Assembly: GCF_001646665.1 (NCBI RefSeq)
Contig: NZ_LWBU01000280.1
Coordinates: 1 to 64,000 of the forward strand
Source of the DNA: Streptomyces noursei
GTDB lineage: Bacteria; Actinomycetota; Actinomycetes; Streptomycetales; Streptomycetaceae
Direction: 5' to 3'
DNA length: 64,000 nucleotides
The notes beneath the pieces are model-generated. The model saw nothing but the letters and a program-made list of their open reading frames with translations. It did no database searches and was not told the DNA's origin. Shown piece after piece: positions 7,951 through 16,586 of the stretch. The first letter of the stretch is position 1. Every line of letters begins with the position of its first letter. Made by a program: the position numbers and the translations under genes.

Positions 7951-9723
7951 TCAGCTTGCCCACCAGATGCAGGACTCGGCGGGCAGCAGGACGGTCCGCC
8001 CGCCGTCCCCGGAGGCCGCCGGAACCGCCGACTCCCGTGCGGGGGGCGGCACTTTGACCCCCGGGACGGCGCCCCCGCCGAGCGGTCCGGCACCCTCGGG
8101 GGCACCGCCGCCGGGAAGCCCGTCGCCCGGTGCGCTCGCCAGCAGCACCCGGCCGCCCGGGGCGCGCAGGGCGACCGGACGGTCCGTGACGTTGACCGTG
8201 CACACCAGGTCGCCCCCGGCCGGCCCGTCGCCCGCGCCCTCGGCCCGCCGGCGGAAGGCCAGCACCCCGTCGGGCGCGGGCAGCCACTCCACCGCGTCGC
8301 CCGCGCCGAGCGCCGGGTGCTCGCGGCGCAGCGCGAGGGCGCTGCGGTACAGCTCCAGCGTCGAGTCCGGGTCGCCGGTCTGGGCCTCCACCGACAGGCC
8401 GCCCCACGACGCCGGCTGCGGCAGCCAGCTGTCGCCGGGGCCGAACCCGTACGAGGGGCCCGCGGCCGTCCACGGGATCGGCACCCGGCAGCCGTCGCGC
8501 AGCCCGTCCTGCCCCTCGCCCCGCAGGAAGGCCGGGTCCTGGCGCACCTCGTCCGGCAGCTCCGTGACCTCGGGCAGCCCCAGCTCCTCGCCCTGGTAGA
8601 CGTAGGCCGACCCGGGCAGCGCCAGCATCAGCAGCGCGGCCGCCCGCGCCCGGCGCAGCCCCGTGGCGCCCTCGCCGTACCGCGTGGTGTGGCGGACCAC
8701 GTCGTGGTTGGACAGCACCCAGGTGGTCGGCGCGCCCACGGAGGTGGTGGCCCGCAGTGAGTCGTCGATGACCCTGCGCAGCGCGTCCGCGTCCCACGGG
8801 CAGTTGAGGAACTGGAAGTTGAACGCCTGGTGCAGCTCGTCGGGGCGTACGTACAGCGCCAGCCGCTCCGCCGACGGCGCCCACGCCTCGGCGACGGCGA
8901 TGCGCTCGCCCTCGTAGGTGTCCAGGAGCCGCCGCCAGGCGCGGTGGATCTCGTGGACGCCGTCCTGGTCGAAGAAGGGCAGCTGCTGCGTGCCGATCAG
9001 CCGGGCCTGCTCCCCGTGCCCGATGTCGGGCATCCCGGGGGCCTTGACCATGCCGTGCGCGACGTCGACGCGGAACCCGTCGACCCCGAGGTCCAGCCAG
9101 AACCGGAACACCGACTCGAACTCGGCCCTGACCTCCTCGTCGTCCCAGTTGAGGTCCGGCTGCTCGGGGGCGAACAGGTGCAGGTACCACTCGCCGTCGG
9201 GGACCCGGGTCCAGGCCGGGCCGCCGAAGACGGACTCCCAGTCGTTGGGCGGCAGGGAGCCGTCGGGTCCCTTGCCGGGGCGGAAGTGGTACCGCTTCCG
9301 CCCCCGGCCGGCCAGGGCCTCGCGGAACCACGGGTGCCGGTCCGAGGTGTGGTTGGGGACGATGTCGACGATCACCCGCAGCCCCAGGTCGTGCGCGGTG
9401 CGCACCAGGTCGTCGGCGTCCGCGAGGTCGCCGAAGAGGGGGTCGACGGCGCGGTAGTCGGCCACGTCGTAGCCGCCGTCGGCCTGGGGCGAGGCGTAGA
9501 AGGGGGTGAGCCACACCGCGTCGGCGCCCAGCCGCGCCAGGTGGGGGAGGCGCTCGCGGGCCCCGCGGAGATCACCGATGCCGTCGCCGTCGCTGTCGGC
9601 GAAGGACCTGACGTACACCTGGTAGATGACGGCCTCGCGCCACCATCCCGTGCGGTCGCCGGAAGGGCTTGCGGGGCGCAGGTCCTCCGGCGCCTGTACG
9701 GACGAGGTCAGCTCGTGGGCCAT
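7951..9723 (-). CDS. GH13 alpha-glucosidase (copy 1)
   Basis: The product is a 590-residue cytoplasmic enzyme without a signal peptide. It opens with WWREAVIYQVYVRSF, the GH13 oligo-1,6-/alpha-1,4-glucosidase signature, then shows DIVPNHTS, GVDGFRVDVAHGM (nucleophile Asp), AVAEAWAPS (acid/base Glu) and VLSNHDVVRH (third carboxylate). It should release glucose from imported maltose or maltodextrins. It is closely similar to the enzyme at 13428-15080 but carries about 40 extra Gly/Pro/Ala-rich residues near the C-terminus (around residues 535-575), between the last two beta strands. The start at 9723 follows a GAGGGA site. A perfect palindromic operator lies 76 bp upstream at 9799-9826. Confidence 0.9.
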   Translation of the reverse strand: MAHELTSSVQAPEDLRPASPSGDRTGWWREAVIYQVYVRSFADSDGDGIGDLRGARERLPHLARLGADAVWLTPFYASPQADGGYDVADYRAVDPLFGDLADADDLVRTAHDLGLRVIVDIVPNHTSDRHPWFREALAGRGRKRYHFRPGKGPDGSLPPNDWESVFGGPAWTRVPDGEWYLHLFAPEQPDLNWDDEEVRAEFESVFRFWLDLGVDGFRVDVAHGMVKAPGMPDIGHGEQARLIGTQQLPFFDQDGVHEIHRAWRRLLDTYEGERIAVAEAWAPSAERLALYVRPDELHQAFNFQFLNCPWDADALRRVIDDSLRATTSVGAPTTWVLSNHDVVRHTTRYGEGATGLRRARAAALLMLALPGSAYVYQGEELGLPEVTELPDEVRQDPAFLRGEGQDGLRDGCRVPIPWTAAGPSYGFGPGDSWLPQPASWGGLSVEAQTGDPDSTLELYRSALALRREHPALGAGDAVEWLPAPDGVLAFRRRAEGAGDGPAGGDLVCTVNVTDRPVALRAPGGRVLLASAPGDGLPGGGAPEGAGPLGGGAVPGVKVPPPARESAVPAASGDGGRTVLLPAESCIWWAS

Positions 9724-9798
9724 GTGCGGTGTCCCTCTCGGTGGGCCGGGATGGGGGCTACGTACATCTAACGAGGTGGGGGCGGTAATGAAACGGTC

Positions 9799-9826
9799 CT
9801 GCAAGCCTTTACGAAAAGGCTTGCAG
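9799..9826. promoter_or_regulatory. Candidate MalR-type operator, perfect inverted repeat
   Basis: A perfect palindrome of two 12-base arms, CTGCAAGCCTTT and AAAGGCTTGCAG, around ACGA. It has the same outer arms and the same 28-bp span as the site upstream of the amylase gene (16359-16386). LacI-family proteins bind such sites as dimers, and CTTGCAG/CTGCAAG motifs are known in Streptomyces amylase promoters. Confidence 0.75.
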
Positions 9827-9917
9827 AGGTCTCCCGGCCCGCGCAAGGCCGCGTCACCGCGTCTGTCAAGCGATGCGACGGCAACTGTAGGGACACGCGG
9901 ATGTAACGATCAGCCGC

Positions 9918-9940
9918 CCTTGCAGAAATTTGCCGCAAGG
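9918..9940. promoter_or_regulatory. Second candidate MalR-type operator, malE side
   Basis: CCTTGC and GCAAGG form an imperfect operator around an 11-base centre, just upstream of the presumed malE promoter. The CTTGCAG half-site is the same word found in the other operators of this locus. Confidence 0.55.
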
Positions 9941-10072
9941 TCTTTCGGCGCGTTTTCATCCCTGTTACGTTCCTGGCAACCCGGCGCACCGCGAGGGAGC
10001 GGTCTGCAGGAGGCACGAGATCCAGACATGTGATCCGCCTTCGTCTTCCCGGGATCAGTTGAAGGAGTTCAC

Positions 10073-11347
10073 ATGCGGCGTGGCATAGCGGCCACCGCGC
10101 TGGTCGCGGCCCTCGGTCTGACGACTGCGGCCTGCGGAGGCGGCGGCGACAACCAGGGCGGGACGAACAGCTCCGGCGAGCTGTCCGGCACCGTCACTTT
10201 CTGGGACACCTCGAACGAGGCCGAGAAGGCGACGTACCAGTCCCTGGCCGAGGGCTTCACCAAGCTGCACCCGAAGGTCAAGGTCAAGTACGTCAGCGTG
10301 CCGTTCGGCGAGGCCAACGCCAAGTTCAAGAACGCGGCCGGCGGCAACTCGGGCGCCCCCGACGTGATGCGCACCGAGGTCGCCTGGGTCGCCGACTTCG
10401 CCAGCCTGGGCTACCTCGCCCCGCTGGACGGCACCCGCGCCGTCGACAACCCGGGCGACTGGCTGCCGCAGGCCGCCGCGAGCACCAAGTTCGACGGCAA
10501 GACCTACGCGGTGCCGCAGGTCATCGACACCATGGCGCTCTTCTACAACAAGAAGATGCTCAAGGACGCCGGTGCCGAGGTCCCCTCGACCCTCGAGGCG
10601 CTGAAGGACGCGTCCGCGAAGGTCAGCAAGAAGTGGCCCGGCAAGAGCGGCCTGTACCTGCGCGGTGACGACCCGTACTGGTTCCTGTCCTTCCTCTACG
10701 GCGAGGGCGGCGACCTGGTCGACGCCAAGGGCAAGAAGATCACCATCGACGACCCGTCGGGCGTCAAGGCGTACAAGACCATCAAGGACCTGGTCGACTC
10801 GAAGGCGGCGATCACCGACGCCTCCGACGGCTGGAACAACATGCAGAACGCGTTCAAGTCCGGCAAGGTCGCCATGATGCTCAACGGCCCGTGGGCGATC
10901 GCCGACTCCCGCGCCGGTGCCGAGTTCAAGGACCCGAAGAACCTGGGCATCGCGCCCGTCCCGGCCGGCAGCGCCGGTCAGGGCGCCCCGCAGGGCGGCT
11001 GGAACCTCTCCGTCTACGCCGGTTCCAAGAACCTCGACGCGTCCTACGAGTTCGCCAAGTACATGAGCTCCGCCTCGGTGCAGCAGCAGACCACCGAGAA
11101 GCTCAGCCTGCTGCCGACCCGCCTCTCGGTCTACACGAAGCCGAGCGTGTCGGGCAACGAGATGGTCCAGTTCTTCAAGCCGGCCGTGGACAAGGCCGTC
11201 GAGCGCCCCTGGATCCCGCAGGGCAACGCCCTCTTCGAGCCGATCCGCCTCCAGATGGCCAACGTCCTCACGGGCAAGACCGCGCCGGAGAAGGCCGCCC
11301 AGGAGACCGGCGACGCCTACCGCAAGATGCTCAAGGACTACAAGTAA
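10073..11347 (+). CDS. malE: Maltose/maltodextrin-binding lipoprotein of ABC transporter
   Basis: The product is a 424-residue extracellular solute-binding protein of family 1. The N-terminus is a lipoprotein signal peptide (MRRGIAATALVAALGLTTAAC) with the lipobox Cys at residue 21, followed by a Gly-rich tether, so the protein is anchored to the outer face of the membrane. The mature part contains GTVTFWDTSNEAEK and PQVIDTMALFYNKKML, typical of sugar-binding proteins of this class. It should capture maltose and longer maltodextrins and hand them to MalF/MalG. A GAAGGAG site lies just upstream of the ATG. It is the first gene of the malE-malF-malG operon, with 24 bp to malF. Confidence 0.93.
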   Translation: MRRGIAATALVAALGLTTAACGGGGDNQGGTNSSGELSGTVTFWDTSNEAEKATYQSLAEGFTKLHPKVKVKYVSVPFGEANAKFKNAAGGNSGAPDVMRTEVAWVADFASLGYLAPLDGTRAVDNPGDWLPQAAASTKFDGKTYAVPQVIDTMALFYNKKMLKDAGAEVPSTLEALKDASAKVSKKWPGKSGLYLRGDDPYWFLSFLYGEGGDLVDAKGKKITIDDPSGVKAYKTIKDLVDSKAAITDASDGWNNMQNAFKSGKVAMMLNGPWAIADSRAGAEFKDPKNLGIAPVPAGSAGQGAPQGGWNLSVYAGSKNLDASYEFAKYMSSASVQQQTTEKLSLLPTRLSVYTKPSVSGNEMVQFFKPAVDKAVERPWIPQGNALFEPIRLQMANVLTGKTAPEKAAQETGDAYRKMLKDYK

Positions 11348-11371
11348 GCACTGGGAAGGGCTGACCGACCA

Positions 11372-12397
11372 ATGGCTGTCGAGACCAGCCAGTCGGTGAC
11401 GAAGGCCGCGGGCGCCGAGCGCGCCCGCGGCCGCGGTCACCGCACTGCGAAGAACCCGGGATCCCCGGCCCCCGGCCGGCTGCGCAGGGCGCTGAGCACC
11501 CACTGGTACGCCTGGAGCATGGTCGCTCCCGTGGTGGCCGTGATCGGTGTGATCATCGGGTACCCGTTGGCACGCGGCGTCTACCTGTCGCTGACGGACG
11601 CCAACGAGGCCAACGTCGAGCGCACCATCGGCGTGAACCACATCCCCGCGACGTACAAGTTCGTCGGTCTCGACAACTACACGGCCGTCCTCACCGACGA
11701 GGTGTTCTGGAACCGGCTCGGCTGGACCCTCGTGTGGACGGTCGCGTGTGTCGCCCTGTCGGTGTCCCTGGGCCTGGCGCTGGCCGTCATGCTCAACCGC
11801 AACATCAAGGGCCGGACCCTCTACCGGATGGCCCTGGTCCTGCCCTGGGCCGTCCCGCCGTTCGTCTCGGTCTTCACCTGGAAGCTGCTCTACAACGAGC
11901 GCAACGGCCTCTTCAACCAGCTGCTGGCCGGCGGCGGCATCGACGGCATCTCCTGGCTGAACGACCCCACCTGGGCCAAGGTGGCGGTCATCGCGGTCAA
12001 CGTCTGGCTGGGCGTGCCGTTCATGATCCTCTCCATGCTGGGCGGCCTGCAGTCCATCCCCGGTGAGCTGTACGAGGCCGCCGAGATGGACGGCGCGAGC
12101 GCCTGGCAGCGCTTCCGCCACATCACGCTGCCCGGCCTGCGTCCCGTGTCCGCCACGGTGACGCTGCTGAGCTGCATCTGGACCTTCAACATGTTCCCGG
12201 TGATCTACCTGCTCACCCGGGGCGGTCCCGGCGACTCCACCGAAATCCTCGTCACGTACGCGTACCGGCTGTCGTTCATCGTCAGCCCGCGCGACTACGC
12301 GGCATCCGCGGCCTGGGGCGTGGTCATCCTGCTGCTCCTGTCGCTCTTCGCGGTGGTCTACCGCCGCGCGCTCAAGAAGCAGGGAGACATGTGGTGA
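11372..12397 (+). CDS. malF: Maltose ABC transporter permease MalF
   Basis: The product is 341 residues with a charged N-terminal tail of about 45 residues and six membrane spans. The cytoplasmic coupling loop carries the EAA motif, EAAEMDGASAWQRFRHITLP, which contacts the transporter ATPase. With MalG it forms the translocation channel for maltodextrins. It lies 24 bp after malE and its last codons overlap the malG start (GTGGTGA), so translation of the two is likely coupled. Compared with the enterobacterial MalF it lacks the large periplasmic domain, as is normal in Gram-positive bacteria. Confidence 0.93.
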   Translation: MAVETSQSVTKAAGAERARGRGHRTAKNPGSPAPGRLRRALSTHWYAWSMVAPVVAVIGVIIGYPLARGVYLSLTDANEANVERTIGVNHIPATYKFVGLDNYTAVLTDEVFWNRLGWTLVWTVACVALSVSLGLALAVMLNRNIKGRTLYRMALVLPWAVPPFVSVFTWKLLYNERNGLFNQLLAGGGIDGISWLNDPTWAKVAVIAVNVWLGVPFMILSMLGGLQSIPGELYEAAEMDGASAWQRFRHITLPGLRPVSATVTLLSCIWTFNMFPVIYLLTRGGPGDSTEILVTYAYRLSFIVSPRDYAASAAWGVVILLLLSLFAVVYRRALKKQGDMW

Positions 12398-13257
12398 CCG
12401 ACAAGACCTCTACCACGGGCAAGGTGCGGCTCCGCGGCGAGCGCTCGCCGCTGGCCTCCGTCGGGCTGCACCTGACGCTGCTGACCGCCGCCGTCATCGC
12501 CGTCTTCCCGCCGCTGTGGCTGGTGATCACGTCCTTCAAGCCGACGAACGACGCGTTCGACACCTCGCTCGTCAAGAACTTCACCTTCGCCAACTACAGC
12601 CACGTCGTCTCCGACACCCAGTTCCTCTCCTGGGTCGGCAACTCCCTGGTCGTCGTCGGGCTGACCACCGTCATCGGTGTCTTCATCTCCGCCACCACCG
12701 GCTACGCCGTCAGCCGCTTCCGCTTCCCCGGGCTGCGCCCGCTGATGTGGCTGCTGCTGATCACCCAGATGTTCCCGGTCGCCGTGCTGATCGTGCCGCT
12801 GTACAACCTGCTGGCCACGCTCGGCATGCTCAACCAGCCCGTCGGGCTCGTCATCACGTACCTCACCGTCGCCGTGCCGTTCTGCGCCTGGATGATGAAG
12901 GGGTACTTCGACGGCATCCCCGCCGAGATCGACGAGGCGGGGCGCGTCGACGGCCTCACCCCGTTCGGCACGTTCTGGCGGCTGATCATGCCGCTGGCCA
13001 AGCCGGGCCTCGCGGTCACCGCGTTCTACACGTTCATCACCGGCTGGGCCGAGGTCGCCTACGCGTCCGCGTTCATGACCGGCGAGGAGAACCTCACCCT
13101 CGCCGGCGGCCTCCAGACCTTCGTGAACCAGTACACGGCCGACTGGGGCTCGCTGACCGCCGCGGCCGTGCTGATCGCCGCACCCGCCGCGGTCGTGTTC
13201 GGCCTCGTCCAGCGTCACCTGGTCTCCGGCCTGACGGCCGGCGCCACCAAGTCGTAG
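12391..13257 (+). CDS. malG: Maltose ABC transporter permease MalG
   Basis: The product is about 288 residues with six predicted membrane spans, from LHLTLLTAAVIAVFPPLWLV to the C-terminal VLIAAPAAVVFGLVQ. The EAA coupling loop is IDEAGRVDGLTPFGTFWRLI. Two GTG codons at 12391 and 12394 could start it; the second overlaps the malF stop as GTGA, a common coupled arrangement, and AGGGAG lies upstream of both. No ATP-binding subunit gene follows. In Streptomyces the shared ATPase MsiK, encoded elsewhere, powers this type of importer; that part is established family knowledge, not seen here. Confidence 0.92.
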   Translation: MVTDKTSTTGKVRLRGERSPLASVGLHLTLLTAAVIAVFPPLWLVITSFKPTNDAFDTSLVKNFTFANYSHVVSDTQFLSWVGNSLVVVGLTTVIGVFISATTGYAVSRFRFPGLRPLMWLLLITQMFPVAVLIVPLYNLLATLGMLNQPVGLVITYLTVAVPFCAWMMKGYFDGIPAEIDEAGRVDGLTPFGTFWRLIMPLAKPGLAVTAFYTFITGWAEVAYASAFMTGEENLTLAGGLQTFVNQYTADWGSLTAAAVLIAAPAAVVFGLVQRHLVSGLTAGATKS

Positions 13258-13427
13258 GGGGGACGGCGGACCACGTGCGTCACGCCCTCCCCGCGCGCCG
13301 GACACGTCCCGCGCGGCAGGGGCGGGCCGCACGTCGTCCCGACGCCCCTCCCGTATTCCGGTCCGCGGCGCCGGTCCGGCCCCGTCCCGGGCCGGCGGCC
13401 GCTCCACTCCTCCACTCCAGGGAAGAC

Positions 13428-15080
13428 ATGACCCAGCACCTCGCTGCCCCCGCCGCCCCCGCCACCGGCACGCACACGGGCTGGTGGAGAGACGCGGTGA
13501 TCTACCAGGTCTATCCGCGCAGCTTCGCCGACGGCAACGGCGACGGCATGGGCGACCTGGAAGGCATCCGCAGCCGTCTGCCGTACCTGAAGGACCTCGG
13601 CGTCGACGCCGTCTGGCTCAGCCCCTTCTACGCGTCGCCGCAGGCCGACGCCGGGTACGACGTCGCCGACTACCGCGCCATCGACCCCATGTTCGGCAAC
13701 CTCCTCGACGCCGACGCCCTGATCCGCGAGGCCCACCAGCTGGGCCTGCGCATCATCGTCGACCTGGTGCCCAACCACTCGTCCGACCAGCACGAGTGGT
13801 TCCAGCGCGCGCTGCGCGAGGGTCCCGGGTCGCCGCTGCGCGAGCGCTACCACTTCCGCCCCGGCCGCGGCGCCGACGGCTCCGAGCCGCCCAACGACTG
13901 GGAGTCCATCTTCGGCGGCCCGGCGTGGACGCGCGTCGAGGACGGCGAGTGGTACCTGCACCTGTTCGCCCCCGAGCAGCCCGACTTCAACTGGGAACAC
14001 CCCGCCGTACGCGACGAGTTCCGCTCCATCCTGCGCTTCTGGCTCGACATGGGCGTCGACGGCTTCCGCGTCGACGTCGCCCACGGCCTCGTCAAGGCGG
14101 CCGGGCTGCCCGACATCGGCGCCCACGACCAGCTCAAGCTGCTCGGAAACGATGTCATGCCGTTCTTCGACCAGGACGGCGTCCACGAGATCTACCGCAG
14201 CTGGCGCAAGGTCCTGGAGGAGTACGACGGGGAGCGCGTCCTGGTCGCCGAGGCCTGGACCCCGACCGTCGAGCGCACCGCCAACTACGTGCGCCCCGAC
14301 GAGATGCACCAGGCGTTCAACTTCCAGTACCTGGGCACCTACTGGGACGCCGCCGAGCTGCGCAAGGTCATCGACGCCTCGCTCTCCGCGATGCGCCCCG
14401 TCGGCGCCCCCACCACCTGGGTGCTGTCCAACCACGACGTGACCCGCCACGCCACCCGGTTCGCCAACCCGCCCGGCCTCGGCACCCAGCTGCGCACGGC
14501 CGGCGACCGGGAGCTGGGGCTGCGCCGCGCGCGGGCGGCGACGCTGCTGATGCTGGCGCTGCCCGGCTCGGCGTACGTCTACCAGGGCGAGGAGCTCGGC
14601 CTGCCGGACGTCACGGACCTGCCCGACGAGGTGCGCCAGGACCCGTCGTTCTTCCGGGCGACCGGCCAGGACGGCTTCCGCGACGGCTGCCGGGTGCCGA
14701 TCCCGTGGACGGCGGAGGGCTCGTCGTACGGCTTCGGCGGCGGCGGCAGCTGGCTGCCCCAGCCGGACGCCTGGGGGACCCTGAGCGTCGAGGCCCAGAC
14801 CGGTGACCCGGGCTCCACCCTGGAGCTGTACCGCAGCGCGCTCGCCGTGCGCCGCGAGCAGCCCTCGCTGGGCGCCGGCGACGGCGTGGAGTGGCTGGAC
14901 GCGCCCGAGGGCGTGCTCGCCTTCCGGCGCGGCACCTTCGTGTGCCACGCCAACACCACGGGCGAGGCCGTGCGGATACCGGTGCCCGGCCGGATGCTGC
15001 TCGCCAACGAGCAGGTGCGCACCAGCGTGGACGGCACCGCCGAGTTGCCCGCCGACACCACCGTCTGGTGGGCGGTGTGA
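13428..15080 (+). CDS. aglA: GH13 alpha-glucosidase (copy 2)
   Basis: The product is a 550-residue cytoplasmic GH13 enzyme. It shows WWRDAVIYQVYPRSF, then LVPNHSSD, GVDGFRVDVAHGL (nucleophile Asp near residue 213), LVAEAWTPT (Glu near 274) and VLSNHDVTRH (Asp near 336). It should hydrolyse imported maltodextrins from the non-reducing end. It lies 170 bp behind malG and overlaps the following LacI gene by four bases, matching the maltose locus described for S. coelicolor, where such a gene follows malG. The start at 13428 follows GGGAAGAC. It is a close paralogue of the enzyme at 7951-9723, differing mainly by the absence of the C-terminal insertion. Confidence 0.9.
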   Translation: MTQHLAAPAAPATGTHTGWWRDAVIYQVYPRSFADGNGDGMGDLEGIRSRLPYLKDLGVDAVWLSPFYASPQADAGYDVADYRAIDPMFGNLLDADALIREAHQLGLRIIVDLVPNHSSDQHEWFQRALREGPGSPLRERYHFRPGRGADGSEPPNDWESIFGGPAWTRVEDGEWYLHLFAPEQPDFNWEHPAVRDEFRSILRFWLDMGVDGFRVDVAHGLVKAAGLPDIGAHDQLKLLGNDVMPFFDQDGVHEIYRSWRKVLEEYDGERVLVAEAWTPTVERTANYVRPDEMHQAFNFQYLGTYWDAAELRKVIDASLSAMRPVGAPTTWVLSNHDVTRHATRFANPPGLGTQLRTAGDRELGLRRARAATLLMLALPGSAYVYQGEELGLPDVTDLPDEVRQDPSFFRATGQDGFRDGCRVPIPWTAEGSSYGFGGGGSWLPQPDAWGTLSVEAQTGDPGSTLELYRSALAVRREQPSLGAGDGVEWLDAPEGVLAFRRGTFVCHANTTGEAVRIPVPGRMLLANEQVRTSVDGTAELPADTTVWWAV

Positions 15081-16150
15081 CGATCCTGTCGCCCCGTGGC
15101 GACGCACGGACCGAGCCGCGGGGCGACGGAGGAGGGGGCGCCCCGCGGCTCGCGGACATCGCCGCGCAGGCCGGCGTCAGCGAGGCCACGGTCAGCCGGG
15201 TCCTGAACGGCAAGGCGGGCGTCGCCGGGCCGACCAGGACCCGTGTGCTGGCCGCCCTCGACGTGCTCGGCTACGAGCGGCCGGTGCGGCTCAAGCGCCG
15301 CAGCGCCGGCCTGGTGGGGCTGGTCATCCCGGAGTTGACCAACCCCATCTTCCCGGCGTTCGCCCAGGTCATCGAGCAGGTCCTGGCCGGGCACGGCTAC
15401 ACGCCCGTGCTGTGCACCCAGATGCCGGGCGGTGCCACCGAGGACGAGCTGGTCGAGCAGCTGGAGGAGCGCGGCGTCACCGGCATCGTGTTCCTCTCCG
15501 GGCTGCACGCCGACACCAGCGCCGACCCGTCCCGGTACGTCCACCTGGCGTCCCGGGGCGTGCCGTTCGTCCTCATCAACGGCTTCAACGAGCACATCGA
15601 CGCGCATTTCGTCTCGCCCGACGACCGCTCGGCCGCCCGCATGGCGGTGCGGCACCTCGTCGAGCTGGGGCACGAGCGGATCGGGCTGGCCATCGGGCCC
15701 ACCCGGTACGTCCCCTCGCGGCGCAAGGCCGAGGGCTTCACGGCGGCGCTGCGCAGCCTGCTGGGGGTCGGCACCGAGGAGGCGGAACTGCGCGTGCAGC
15801 AGACCCTGTTCGGCGTCGAGGGCGGGCACGCGGCGGCCGGGACGCTGCTGGACCAGGGCTGCACGGGAATCGTGTGCGCCAGCGACCTGATGGCCCTCGG
15901 CGCCATACGGGCGGTGCGGGGGCGGGGGCTCGACGTGCCCCGCGACGTGTCGGTCGTCGGCTTCGACGACTCGCCGCTGATCGCGTTCACGGACCCGCCG
16001 CTGACGACGGTGCGCCAGCCGGTCCAGGCGATGGCCACGGCGGCGGTGGACGCGCTGCTGGAGGAGATCGACGGCAATCCGGTGCAGCGCACCGAGTTCG
16101 TGTTCCAGCCGGAGCTGGTCGTACGGGGTTCCACCGCACAGCGCAGGTGA
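15077..16150 (+). CDS. LacI-family regulator, MalR-like (copy 2)
   Basis: The product is about 357 residues if translation begins at the GTG overlapping the alpha-glucosidase stop (GTGTGA). The N-terminal 26 residues are Gly/Arg-rich. The LacI helix-turn-helix then follows, with GVSEATVSRVLNGK identical to copy 1, and then the sugar-binding-like sensor domain (VGLVIPELTNPIFPAFAQV, VVGFDDSPLIAFTDPPLTT). Similarity to copy 1 continues through the effector domain, so the two probably arose by duplication and may respond to the same or a related sugar. It ends the plus-strand maltose operon. Which of the two is functionally MalR cannot be decided from sequence. Confidence 0.88.
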   Translation: MTILSPRGDARTEPRGDGGGGAPRLADIAAQAGVSEATVSRVLNGKAGVAGPTRTRVLAALDVLGYERPVRLKRRSAGLVGLVIPELTNPIFPAFAQVIEQVLAGHGYTPVLCTQMPGGATEDELVEQLEERGVTGIVFLSGLHADTSADPSRYVHLASRGVPFVLINGFNEHIDAHFVSPDDRSAARMAVRHLVELGHERIGLAIGPTRYVPSRRKAEGFTAALRSLLGVGTEEAELRVQQTLFGVEGGHAAAGTLLDQGCTGIVCASDLMALGAIRAVRGRGLDVPRDVSVVGFDDSPLIAFTDPPLTTVRQPVQAMATAAVDALLEEIDGNPVQRTEFVFQPELVVRGSTAQRR

Positions 16151-16358
16151 GAGCGGTGAGCGGGGTGCGGGGGCCCGGGGCCCGCCCGTGATCGGGCGCG
16201 GCGGGGTCCTGTCGGCCCCGGGCCTCCCGGTTCATGACGCCGCCGGTCCCTGGTCGGGGCCGGCCGGCGTGCCCGGCCCGGCCGGCCGGGCGCGTGGGGC
16301 CCCGGGGTACGGGGACCCCCGGCCGACCGGACCGGAGTCGTCGTTGAACGTAACACCA

Positions 16359-16386
16359 CTGCAAGTGCTTGCGAAAGGTCTTGCAG
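16359..16386. promoter_or_regulatory. Candidate MalR-type operator upstream of amylase promoter
   Basis: CTGCAAG and CTTGCAG arms are separated by 14 bases, the same 28-bp geometry as the palindrome at 9799-9826; the centre GCGAAAGG also resembles ACGAAAAGG there. It lies 50 bp upstream of the -35 box. Confidence 0.75.
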
Positions 16387-16435
16387 AGCTGAATCCGGCG
16401 GATTTCCTCTCTGTGAACCGCATGTGTCCAAGGGG

Positions 16436-16464
16436 TTGACCGCGCACCTGGGGACTCGTACGGT
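16436..16464 (+). promoter_or_regulatory. Amylase promoter (-35 TTGACC, -10 TACGGT)
   Basis: TTGACC at 16436-16441 and TACGGT at 16459-16464 are separated by 17 bases, the ideal spacing for the principal vegetative sigma factor. Transcription should start near 16471, about 115 bases before the start codon. Confidence 0.7.
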
Positions 16465-16479
16465 CACGACCGAAAAGTA

Positions 16480-16499
16480 TTGCTGCTTTCTTGCAGCAA
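16480..16499. promoter_or_regulatory. Candidate operator just downstream of the amylase transcription start
   Basis: TTGCTGC and GCAGCAA form an inverted repeat with a six-base centre, and the sequence also contains CTTGCAG. Its position about 10-30 bases after the expected start suits a roadblock or a partner site for looping with 16359-16386. Confidence 0.6.
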
Positions 16500-16586
16500 G
16501 AAGATTCACAGGGCCTTGCGGGCATGGCGCGTTGCCGTACGAGGCTGCACCGTCGCTACCGCACCTCCCATTCCCCAGGAGGAAAC

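Larger units (their letters stand above)
9724..10072. promoter_or_regulatory. Divergent control region of the maltose operons
   Basis: This 349-bp gap separates the alpha-glucosidase/LacI operon (minus) from malEFG (plus). It contains two candidate LacI operators, annotated separately, and a weak malE promoter guess: TTTCGG (9943-9948), 17 bases, then TACGTT (9966-9971). The malE start at 10073 is preceded by GAAGGAG. The operators are placed to control both directions. Confidence 0.6.
16151..16586. promoter_or_regulatory. Control region of the amylase gene
   Basis: This 436-bp gap has no supported gene. From left to right it holds G/C-rich inverted repeats (around 16255-16320), a 28-bp operator, a promoter and a second operator downstream of the likely transcription start, each annotated separately. 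The amylase ribosome-binding site is AGGAGGAAAC. Confidence 0.7.
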
